Positions 1 through 9,344 of a stretch of DNA of 64,000 nt are shown here, one piece after another. Under the pieces are notes generated by a model. It ran no database searches, was not told the origin of the DNA, and saw only the letters and a program-made list of their open reading frames with translations. The DNA lies in assembly GCA_012295275.1 (NCBI GenBank), contig CM022665.1, positions 4,542,667 to 4,606,666 on the forward strand, written 5' to 3'. This DNA comes from Chrysomallon squamiferum. Lineage: Eukaryota; Mollusca; Gastropoda; Neomphalida; Peltospiridae. A program made the translations under genes and the position numbers. The first letter of the stretch is position 1; the number at the start of each line of letters is the position of its first letter.

Positions 1-153
1 TCTCCAAAAAGATGTGAATCGTATATAAACTCTGCTGCAGTATTTTAAATAACAGATTTCAGCAAAGTAAAAGGAAATTAACTTGTCTTGAAATATCTCA
101 AGTAAGCTGAGCTAATCTTCTGGTTTTAAAATAAACTCCTGATTCTTCTTCAG

Positions 154-1518
154 ATGAGAATTGCTCTGCTTTTTGTTCTCGTTGCGGTGTTTGCTGTTCT
201 AAACCAGGGCGATGCTTGGGGTCGGTTTCGAGTCAGAATTCGATGGAGGCGAGTCAGAGATTGGGCAAAACGTGCAGCTGTAAACTGGGCTGCACAGAAA
301 GCTGCAACATGGGCATTAGCTGCTGCTGGAAAGCGAGGTGCGTATTCAGTCGATATTCCTATTCAAATTTTCTTTATTATTAAGTGTCCATCCTTGATTT
401 CTTCTGTAAACACATTGTCAGAGAAAATAATAAATATTCCGCTTCGAAAGATTGTTTGACAGTGATTTCTGTTTCCGCATGAAAAGGAAACTTTACCAGA
501 GACGTTAATTAAAAATGAAGAATATTTTGATTCTACTTAACAGCCGGTAGGATGCTCGTGTCCACTTTGTTCATGTACATGTTGGTTATTAAGGAAATCA
601 GATTTTAATGAAATTTATTTCAGATGTTTCTGATCTTGACACCAACATGGACGGATTCCTCGACAAAGAGGAACTTGAGAAAATAATGAGTGAACGAGAC
701 GTTGAGGATTTCATGGATCTTGTTGACGAACACGGTAAATTGTTTCTGTTTTGAAAGGAAAATAATCAGGATTTAATTTGTCATCAAAACCCTTTAATAA
801 AATAATTTAATATATCAGTAGGAAAATGAACCTTTAGTTTAGAAAACAAAGTAATTTAGAGAAAAATATTAGAGTCAAATTATTTATGAACATAGTAATT
901 TCATTCTGACCTGAACAATTTTTCCAAATGAAACACATAGGACTAAATGTCTATTGATGACAAGACCTGTTTCACTAAATTTACTTGGATTTTCAAAATA
1001 GTTACAGCTGAAAAAATAAATATGCCTATTTTAAAATCTTAGTGGAGACTGTCAACGTGCTCGACTGAAGATGAACAAATGTTTTACAAATAAATTGTCG
1101 ATAGTATTGTATTCAGTCTAAATGTAAGAACAATACACTGATAATTATTGTCATCATATCAAAGATGATTTTGTGAATTTAAATAGGTAATACGTAGAAC
1201 AAAGTCTTAAGTAAAATCTGTCCTATAAAGTTCGACAAAACTGTCACTGTTTGATGTGACTGGCTTGTGATGCTGATAAAATTCTCAAAGAAATGTGTAA
1301 CTGGCTGACAAATTTAAATTCAAATTTATGATTTAAAATGTAAATACCATTATAATTTCCTTATGTCATATTTATATTTAATATTTGATGACTTTAAGAA
1401 AAGGTTCGTGTTGTTGCTGTTATTGTTGTTGTTGTTATTGTTATTATTACTAGGAAACTCTCAGATTACAACTGACGACTTTCAGAGAGTTGTCAGAGAA
1501 CTGAACGATATGCAATAA
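154..1518 (+). CDS. A1: amidated cationic peptide precursor with EF-hand propeptide (coding exons 154-337, 624-734, 1454-1518)
   Basis: Three coding exons with GT-AG phase-1 introns give a 119-residue precursor. Residues 1-21 are a signal peptide (hydrophobic LLFVLVAVFAVL, cleavage after GDA). Residues 22-58 are a 37-residue cationic peptide starting WGRFRVRIRWRRVRDWAKR, followed by an Ala/Trp-rich half and GKR, the signal for dibasic cleavage and C-terminal amidation. Exon 2 supplies DTNMDGFLDKEE, a complete 12-residue EF-hand loop; exon 3 completes a weaker second loop (DEHGNSQITTDD) and ends in TAA. The start is chosen because exon 1 begins exactly at ATG after TTCTTCAG. The mature peptide is about +9 and the tail about -14. 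Exon 0 and the promoter lie left of the window: bases 1-150 match intron 0 of A2 and A3. The host-defence role is inferred; intron-exon structure is read directly and repeated in sister genes. Confidence 0.87.
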
Positions 1519-1570
1519 AAAGAAGAGGTTTGTTTGAAATTAGAAAAATGTGTCTTTTCAAAGTGTCTGT

Positions 1571-1670
1571 CTTCTTCTTCTTCTTCTTCTTCTTCTTCTT
1601 CTTCTTCTTGTTCTTCTTCTTCTTCTTGTTGTTCTATTTTTTGTTCTTGTCCTTGTTGTTGTTGTTGTTT

Positions 1671-1705
<35 letters not shown>

Positions 1706-1737
1706 CTTCTTCTTCTTCTTCTTCTTCTTTTTTATTA

Positions 1738-1790
<53 letters not shown>
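1571..1790. repeat. Compound microsatellite (TTC)n-(TTG)n-(TTC)n-(TTA)n
   Basis: About 220 bp of trinucleotide tract lies in the proposed 3'-UTR intron of A1. The unit changes stepwise from TTC to TTG, back to TTC, then TTA. Apparent ORFs here encode only Ser, Leu, Phe, Gln, Glu or Asn runs and are not genes. Shorter versions sit at the same place in A2, A3, C1, C2 and C3. Confidence 0.95.
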
Positions 1791-1791
<1 letters not shown>

Positions 1792-1960
1792 CTGTTTGTT
1801 AATATTTGAAAACATTCGGTCATTTTGAACTGTCTCACTTCTTCTTCTTCGTCCTTTTCTTAGTACCAGTGTTATTATTCTAAAATTCTTAATCATTTTT
1901 GAAACATTAAAATTCCTAAACATTTTATGATTTTATTTCTTGTTTTCTTTCTTTTATCAG

Positions 1961-2013
1961 ATTGGACTCGAATAGAGAAAGGAAGATTTATAAAAATAAA
2001 TTAAAACAATAAA
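1961..2013 (+). terminator. A1 non-coding 3' exon and poly(A) signals
   Basis: The A1 stop is followed by AAGAAGAG|GTTTGT, a likely donor near 1528. An acceptor (CTTTTATCAG) at 1951-1960 opens a short exon with AATAAA at 1995-2000 and 2008-2013. The same arrangement follows A2, A3, A4, C1 and C3, so a non-coding last exon is likely. Confidence 0.65.
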
Positions 2014-2019
2014 ATTAGA

Positions 2020-3060
2020 AATGTTTTTGTTTTTGTTGATTCATACTTAATTTAATATCTTTTATTCTCAGAAAAAATTGTAATTCCTAGAAGCAGGTTT
2101 CAATCAATGCTTTTGTACCAACATAAACGAGCGGAACAGATATCGTTTGTGTTAGTTGTAAAATGTCAATATGAGCTAATTTTCATGTAGACAATTTTTA
2201 ACAGCCAGGGACGAATCATTATTTAGGTAAGGGAAGGATTTCCGAAACAATGTGTAAATGTTTAGGTAAGGGGGGGATTTCCGAAACAATGTGTAAAAGT
2301 TTATAATTTGTAATTAAGATTTTGCACAATACTAAGAGAAAAAAGAGAAAATAAACTTTTACTTTGCTTTGATTCTTTGTAATGTAGTATCCTCAAAGAA
2401 TGCTGTTTCAGCATCTTGCTCGCCGGTTTGTGCTCATGATATCAAGGGAAGCTACTCCATCATAAGATATTTTAGCCAACGTATTTTTTTCGTACACAGC
2501 AAATCCATTAGGCAGGCTTTTTCTCAGTCGTTGTGAATGAAAGAGTAAACGAGAGGATACACAGACATGTGGACATCAGATTTGTTTTATTTTAATTTTT
2601 TACGTTTGCAAGACGTGCAAGCAGGAACCCCACTGATAGTCTGCGTCCTGCAAATGTAAAGAGAAGATACGTACAAGCAGGAAATGTAATTCTTCCTTCA
2701 ATTTGTTTAGTGAAAACAAATACACGTCTTCTTACTTATGTGCTATTTGCTCAGTATTTTGAAACCAGTTGTTATAGGTGGAAAGATAACACGATGTTTG
2801 TGTGATTGTACTGTTAACAAGATACGAAATAACACGTTCAGAAAGTTAGTTATTGTTAACTGATCTAACAATATCCTGTTTCGTATTATTCAACGAATCA
2901 CAAGTAATATAGACTTATAATTTAACAGACTAAAAGTTTACAAAAACGGTTTGTTAAATCGCAAAGTGTTATGAAATATCAATATTTTAATGCTGCAGCA
3001 TAGCAGTTTAAATAACATTTTATATTAAAAGATACAATATTTATTTCTTAAACATTCATT
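2020..3060. other. A1 downstream flank, non-coding, shared between gene copies
   Basis: No gene is visible. A roughly 36-bp unit containing GATTTCCGAAACAATGTGTA is repeated in tandem at about 2222-2298. The stretch from about 2380 to 3000 recurs after A3 (25600-26230) and C3 (38400-39010), so it was copied with the genes. Confidence 0.6.
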
Positions 3061-3540
3061 ACTGGAGGTAGGGATCGAGTATTGTGTCACGTATGGAAAA
3101 CATCCATTGTTCCAGTGATATTGAACAGCTTGCTGCCGACCTACAATAATTAGTCTACCAACGTCCACTGAAACTAAGTTGACATAAGCCGTAAAATAAT
3201 GGATTTATTAAGTGTCACTTAATTCACAGTTCTATGAATTCACCGTCAACACAGACAAGAAAAAACAGGTGGTGTGGTGTGATGTGTCACTGGAACCTTG
3301 CATATGTAAATCCAATGCTGCTAATTTATGATCAGGACTGTCCCATGATTTATCGCCAACAGAGGATCTTTGGGATTACCTTGGTCAACGCATCTCACGT
3401 CGTCCACAGATAAAAAAGCAGGAAAACATCAGGAGTGGAATGCTGGCTTGCAGAGGAGTATTAGCACTCACATTAAGTCGATGAGAAGACGATAATTAAG
3501 ATGGTGGTCATACGAGATATTAATTTTCTATGGTGTCTTT
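3060..3540 (+). mobile_element. Tc1/mariner-like transposase relic, copy 1
   Basis: A broken reading frame near 3335-3410 reads GLSHDLSPTEDLWDYLGQR, which resembles the SPDLNPIENLWDxLGRR block around the catalytic Glu of Tc1-type DD34E transposases. A preceding stretch resembles the VWxxISLEG region. Frame breaks are present and terminal inverted repeats were not identified. The relic recurs beside other genes in this window, so it was amplified with the cluster. Confidence 0.6.
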
Positions 3541-4092
3541 AATACGTAACGTATTAAAAATAATCACAGATTGTGCATCCTGTTTTATTTGTCATTATTA
3601 GACATCCGTCTATCGTTGTTTACAGAAACAAAATCTATTTCTCCAATATACTTTTCCAAAACAAACTCTTCTTGTTGATGCATTTTCACGCGCGCGTGTG
3701 TGTGTGTGTGCGCATGCGTGCGCGACAGGTGTTGTTTAGTTGAAACCAACAGAAGTAAGAAGAACGCATATTAGAGTAGGAAAAGTATTAATAAACACAT
3801 TTCTGCCTCAACAAAATCGCCATGTTTTGCTAAATTGAAACAAAATAATGAAATAATTATAGTACTCCTTAACGTTTGAACTAAACTGTAGATGATTTAT
3901 TTATGCACACACAGACACATGTACAGACAGTATGATGTATCTGATTTCTACAAAACATATTATTGACGAATGTCTTTAACTCTGTTCGTGGGTAAGTCTC
4001 ATTTAAACCATTCTCTTTAGGTTTCCATTGATCATAAAGCTACAGAGTAATAATAATAATGATGATGATGATGATGGTGATGACGACGATGA

Positions 4093-4440
4093 TGATGTTC
4101 ATGGAGCCAAAGTACGGGTTGGTTCCAGTCTCAGTGAGCCACACCCACTGGTTGTGAGAGCGAGAAGAGGAAGCTCAGTGGATTTAAGCGGGATTTTGAA
4201 CATAGAACGATCAAGATACGCCATGAATCAAGAACGTCTTACTCAGTTCATGCAGAATTTGTCACTAAGTAAAACCACCATTGACTAAGAGCGATGTTCT
4301 AATTAGTTGTATGTGTAAACAAAGGACGAGGTAGTTTGTTATCTTTTACGTTCCATTAGACGTTAATATTTTATAAATATACGCTGTGGAAGAACTGAGG
4401 ACTGCGACAAATACAGCTTTAAGATAAAGTAGCATTGTAC
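4093..4440 (+). other. ORF-like block duplicated at 13624-13975
   Basis: Placed directly after an (AAT/GAT)n tract. It reads as about 60 codons ending KTTID-stop, followed by UTR-like sequence. The copy near 13624 is nearly identical but carries a 1-nt indel and begins after a similar (GAT)n tract. I do not recognise the protein; it may be the 3' end of a captured gene or a retroposed fragment. Neither frame is clearly under selection. Confidence 0.35.
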
Positions 4441-4619
4441 GTTGATAAACATTTTAAACGAACACATCTTACTTTGCAAATTGTTAGCATGTTTCTCTGT
4501 ATTAAATCACTATCTCTGTTTTCTCTGTAAAATTGTAATAAGCTTTTATCAGGAATTTAAAGAAACAAAAACAAAAACATTCTTAATTATTTGTTGTGTT
4601 TTCTTTTCTGGTTACATTA

Positions 4620-4702
4620 TTATTCTTATCATCATCATCATCATCATCATCATTATTATCATCATAATCATCATCACTTATTATTATTATTATTATTATA
4701 TA
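4620..4702. repeat. (ATC)n/(ATT)n microsatellite
   Basis: Short trinucleotide tract between A1 and B1. The flanking sequence from 4741 continues the block that is also found at 14160-14400. Confidence 0.85.
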
Positions 4703-5306
4703 TTTTCAAAAATACATATATCATTCTGATATCCGGTATGTTTACATGCACTTGCTGACGTTCTTCACCAAAATGCACATGAAATTTATGAAATACATAG
4801 TACTACAAAAGAGGTCAGTCTATGATATATGTAAAATTATTAAATAAGTTAATGTAAAATATACCATAAACCAGTGTACACTTGAAACCTTATTGATTGT
4901 CTACAATCATGATCCTAGAGACTGTGTTTAAGTTCTTATTGTGTTCATTAGAAAAACGATTCTCAGCTAATGTTATTTATTGATAATAGACTTGTTGAAT
5001 TTCGATTTATTTTTGCTTATTCTAAATACACTTAATATTCCTTTAAGGAAAAAAAAAAAAAAAAGCACAGAAAACAATATTTATTCAAATAAAACATTTT
5101 CATTTCTTCTTCTTCATTTATTTATTTATTTCGATTTTTTTTTTTAAATTATTCATTTATTTTTTAAATATTTTATATTTATTTATTTTATTTATTTACA
5201 TATTTATTTATTTGTTTCTTTGTTTGTTTGTTTGAGTTTAAGTGTTTCACGACTGCTGTACTCACTAAATGAAAAAAAGAAATATACACGTTGAAAAATA
5301 AAAGCT

Positions 5307-5389
5307 TTTATTATCAGTTTATAAGATCATAATTTGATCGTTTCATTATTATTTTGATGACTCTTTTCATGATCATACTGTCGTAACTT
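5307..5389 (-). terminator. B1 non-coding 3' exon and poly(A) signal
   Basis: On the minus strand the B1 stop is followed by a GAG|GTTTGT donor (exon end 5659). CTTACAG|AAG opens an exon at 5389 and AATAAA lies at 5312-5307. The same exon is found in B2 and B3. Confidence 0.65.
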
Positions 5390-5669
5390 CTGTAAGAGAA
5401 AGAGTGTAAAAGGTAATTAAATGTAAAATCACAAAATAATAAGAACTTTTTAAAAAGTATACATTAAGACTACATTTCTGTTAGTTTTATATTTTCGAAG
5501 TACGTATACTTTTTTCCTTTCTTTCTTTTTATATTCTTACTCCATTTTTTTTTTGCTGTTTGAAAGATCTAAACAAAATAAATAGTACTACATTAAACAG
5601 TCTTTAATAAGAGTTATATATATATAAAAAATATATAAATCAGCAATCAAATACAAACCTCTTTTTTTA

Positions 5670-6620
5670 TTATTCCATTTCATTCAGTTCACGGAGCATT
5701 CGCTGGAAGTCATCAGTAGAGATCTCAGAGTTTCCTGAAAAAAAGAAAGAAAAAGAATACATACATATATATATATATATAACAACATGACTAACACTAG
5801 ATCATTTTGTACGAATTATATTAACTGTTCGTTACGCATTAAAGCTTTTACGAAAATAATTAAATATTCACCAAGTTTATCATTTTTACTTGTGTGTTAA
5901 ATAACTTCTGTGCAATCTGCTCTATCTTAAAAACCTTTCGATCCTACTGACACATTAGGGTTTTTTTTTAATTTAATTTTATTTTTCCTTAATGCTGCTA
6001 ATTGGAGAGTGAAAATGTTTCTAGTTTTTGATTACCTTCCTCGCCAATAAACTCCATGAAATCATCAGCGTCTCGTCGACTCATTATTTGTTCAAGTTCT
6101 TCATGGTTCAGGATTCCGTCCATGTTCGTGTCGATCTCCGAAATATCTGTAACAAATAGCTAAAGTCTCAAGTTTTATTTATATAATTTTATTAATAAAC
6201 GACGCTTTTATTACAAGAATTTGTCGAACCATAATCAAACAGAATATATTGAGACCATTTTAAATGTTGTAGAGAATACTTTGTATGCATACATTGTATC
6301 TCTCTAGTTTTCCACAAGCGCGCGCACGCACGCACACACACACACTCACAGACAAGCACACACACACATATGTAAATACTGAAGAATATTTATTTATTTT
6401 TAACAAGAACTAAAGCTAAAACTATTTTAGAAAACCAACCTCGTTTTCCTTGGCTTGCAAGCCAGTCCTTTGCCTTCCTCTTAGCCCAGTCTAAAGCTTG
6501 ACGTTTTGCCCAGTCCCTGACTCGCCTCCATCTGATTCGAATACGAAACCGACGCCAAGCATCGCTCTCGTTTAGAAAACAGAATGCCGCTACGAGTACA
6601 AGAAGCAGAGCAAGTTTCAT
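5670..6620 (-). CDS. B1: cationic peptide precursor with EF-hand propeptide (exons 6620-6440, 6146-6036, 5734-5670)
   Basis: Spliced length is 118 residues. Signal peptide is residues 1-21 (MKLALLLVLVAAFCFL, cleaved after ESDA). The mature peptide of 36 residues starts WRRFRIRIRWRRVRDWAKR and then repeats an octad, DWAKRQAL, DWAKRKAK, DWLASQ, before GKR. Exon 2 holds the EF-hand loop DTNMDGILNHEE. The second loop region, GEEGNSEISTDDF, has Gly at position 1, so calcium binding there is doubtful. The start is the ATG immediately after the acceptor TTTTCAG at 6621-6623. B1 lies tail-to-tail with A1 and head-to-head with A2. Its mature peptide is encoded identically in B2 and B3. Confidence 0.87.
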
Positions 6621-6981
6621 CTGAAAAACAAATAAATAAATTGAGAAGCAGCATACATCACTATCTTCGGTCTGTTGAATTGTTATTACAGTTGTGTTTT
6701 CATCGTCAGCTAAAAAAAATTAAAAAAAAATATAAAAAGAATTAGTGTTAATAACAAAATCTCAGTATTATGTAAAATTACTATACTATTTTTAGAGGTT
6801 TCTAAACCCTATTTTAAAGAAATTAGTATAAGCAAAACATATGAGTAAATATATTTCAGAGTAAATGAAATCCACCTCTTTTAAGTCGCATATCATCAGT
6901 AAAATAATTTGTATTGTAGCTGTAATATGAAAAAAAGATTTCAGTAAATGTTTTTCAGTTTAAATGAAAACTGCGCCTTAC

Positions 6982-7130
6982 CTTTCAGCCGTAGGTTGTC
7001 AGGGAAAGAGTGAATAAAACTGTTGTTGTACTTGGCTACTTTATACTAAATTGGTGTTGTTATTTCTTGTTTGATCAGTGACAAAGTGTGAGAAGTTTAA
7101 TGCAAAAATCCTGTTATTGCAATCTGTTGC
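6982..7130 (-). promoter_or_regulatory. B1 promoter and exon 0
   Basis: Minus strand: conserved GCAACAGATTG...AACAGGAT box (to 7130), then TTCTCACACTT, then CACCAATTTAGTATAAAG with the TATA element at 7050-7039. A short exon 0 ends CGGCTGAAAG|GTAAG at 6982. Joining exon 0 to exon 1 puts GAAAG directly before the ATG. Confidence 0.75.
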
Positions 7131-7514
7131 AAACACCAAATTAATTGATAAATTCATGTATGAACAACAACATTAATTAATAAGCATTTTGATAAATACA
7201 GGTACTTTTAAAAACAATTTGGTTCCGCTAATTATTGAAAAAAAAAAATAAATAAAGATAAATAAATAAAAAGTTTGAATATAATTGTTGTATGTTATAT
7301 AGTTTCTAAAATTTTCAATACAAGATATTACCTAACATATTTGCAGGTTTGTTTGAAATTGCATTTCTACTTAGTTTTTCATCAGAATTATAAAGGCTTA
7401 TTTATTAACAAGAGATTTGAGATGAAAAACGAATACACTTATGTGATGTAATGAAAGATAATCAGAAATGAGTTAAAGCATATCTACAGTGTGATAGACA
7501 TAATCGATACAACG

Positions 7515-7745
7515 AAGAAGATCAAAACACAGTCCAGTAGATTCTAAATACCTATTATTCATATTTTTGTTTAGTTCATTATCATTTTATTTAATTGGTA
7601 ACATAGTCCTCTCTTTTCAAGTTTTCTTTCCTTTATTTGTATATCTAGAGAGATATCTTTGCATTCACAGTTTGAATTTAAATAAAAAAAAGCAAAGAAA
7701 TACTTTGTCTTTTAATTGATGCAAAAGATAACGTATTCATGTTCT
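7515..7745. other. D-type intron-0 remnant
   Basis: GAAGAAGATCAAAACACAGT and the following bases match the sequence just upstream of exon 1 in D1-D4, and TCATTATCATTTTATTTAAT matches the D3 intron. No D-type coding exon remains on the low-coordinate side, so a deletion or recombination joined D-type and B-type DNA near 7515. Confidence 0.55.

Positions 7746-7837
<92 letters not shown>
7746..7837. repeat. (GA)n dinucleotide tract
   Basis: About 45 units. It reads (TC)n in the direction of the orphan D-type promoter next to it, as in intron 0 of D1, D3, D4 and E1. Confidence 0.95.
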
Positions 7838-7840
<3 letters not shown>

Positions 7841-7902
7841 GTCTCTATCTTAAACGCAGTATCATATAGTCAGAGTTAGAAGAGATAAAAGCTATATCTT
7901 AC

Positions 7903-8104
7903 CTTTAAGTCTGAAATCGGTTATTCAGATAAAGAATAAATAAAAATGTTATATGCTCGGTATATTTATATTAAATTGGTGTTGTTATATTTTCACATAG
8001 ACCAGAGAGAAAGAGTGTGAGAACATTTTACGGTGACCATCCTCTAAAACAGTTTTGTGAGAAAATTATTAATGTCAAGTTCCTGTTAAAACAATCTGTT
8101 GCGA
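7903..8104 (-). promoter_or_regulatory. Orphan D-type promoter and exon 0
   Basis: Minus strand sequence has the box GCAACAGA...TTAACAGGA (to about 8104), TTCTCACACTCTTTCTCTC, CACCAATTTAATATAAATA (TATA at 7975-7963) and exon 0 ending CAGACTTAAAG|GTAAGAT at 7903. It matches the promoters of D1, D3 and D4 closely. No D-type coding exon follows; the nearest downstream gene on this strand is B1. Confidence 0.65.
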
Positions 8105-8880
8105 CTGGTGAATTACTACGGTCACGTTACCGATGGAGATGTTTTATAAAAGATTTCCAGAATTATTAGAGTAAACATAAGTAAATATTTTCCTGGACCT
8201 AATAATAAATTAATTATCTCTAATATTAGAGGAACACATACAAAATATAATGTATTAGTCTTCTTCAGTTTTCCTTTCATTACTTTATTTTATTATCTTT
8301 TTCTTATTCTAATACAAATTACAGAATTTATAATGTAGAAACGGTGGTTAAAATACCTGTTTGCTTGGCTAAGAAACAACAGTATGTGCAGGATTATTTT
8401 TTCTTTGTTATTTCTTTTCTTTTTTTCATTCTTTTTTTCATTCTTTTGTCTTTGTTTCGGTGTTCCTTTTTTGTTTTTGTTTTTTGTCGTATATTAGATA
8501 TACAAGATAAGACATACATTTTTAGTAGCACGACTTCATACTGTATGATGGAGTAGTCTTGAAGAAAATTTTAAATCTAAACCAGAAAAATGATTATTTA
8601 GAAGAAAGAGAAAAAAATTAAGATAAAACTGTATTCATTTTCTAATAGATTAGTTTCTGTTATTCAAAGATTTATGTTTTCGGCTGGAACTATTTTGAAT
8701 ATCCAAATATATTAAAACCAATCAATGCAATTAGCAGGAACATAAAAATGGATGGATAAATAAATTATTAATAAATACATTTTTGATAATTATAAAAAAT
8801 CGTATGACAATTATTTAGAGATTTGTATAGAGAAAACCTGGTTCAGTAACGTGACAAATTTGCCTTAAACTATTAATTAG
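8105..8880. other. Head-to-head spacer between orphan D promoter and A2
   Basis: No gene. The sequence is shared with the D1-A3 spacer (22190-23070) and the D3 spacer (42740-43370), showing copied intergenic DNA. Confidence 0.55.
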
Positions 8881-9029
8881 CAACAGATTGTTTTAACAGG
8901 ATCTTTGTATTGATGTTTTCACACTTACTTCTTGATCAAAGCAGAAACAAAATCACCAATTTAGTATAAATGGATGGGCTGCTATAACTGTTTTATTAGC
9001 CTTTTATTTGTTCAGGAATCAGTTCAAAG
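8881..9029 (+). promoter_or_regulatory. A2 promoter and exon 0
   Basis: CAACAGATTGTTTTAACAGG box at 8881, TTTTCACACTTAC, then CACCAATTTAGTATAAATGG with TATA at 8960-8971. Exon 0 ends AGTTCAAAG|GTAAG at 9029. The start site should lie about 30 bp after the TATA. Confidence 0.75.
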
Positions 9030-9344
9030 GTAAGAACTATTTATATATTTTTTAATTTGTTCTGAAATAACTTTATTACGTTGGAAAATATAATCGGTTT
9101 TTCATTATGTTTGATCCATACGGATATTTCATGAATTTTGAATATTTGAATATATAACTAATGATGGGAAACTGTTAACATAAATTAAGTCAAAGTCATT
9201 TTCACGTGAGTCGTATATAAATTCTGCTGCAGCATTTTAAATAACAGATTTCAGCAAAGTAGAATGAAATTAACTTTTGTTGAAATATCTCAAGTAAGCT
9301 GAGCTAATCTTCTGGTTTTAAAATAAACCCTGATTCTTCTTCAG

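Noticed and set aside
338-459. C-terminal extension of A1 exon 1 (and the same in A2-A4, C1-C3, B1-B3)
   Set aside because: It reads through a good donor (GAG|GTGCGT or GTATGT). Splicing to the EF-hand exon keeps frame in every copy.
1482-1923. ORFs encoding poly-Ser, Leu, Phe, Gln, Glu or Asn across 1530-1828 and similar ones at 13389-13736, 29481-29868, 37634-37846, 40951-41217, 55632-55849, 58705-58899 and 61817-62048
   Set aside because: They are translations of trinucleotide microsatellites; every frame on both strands is open.
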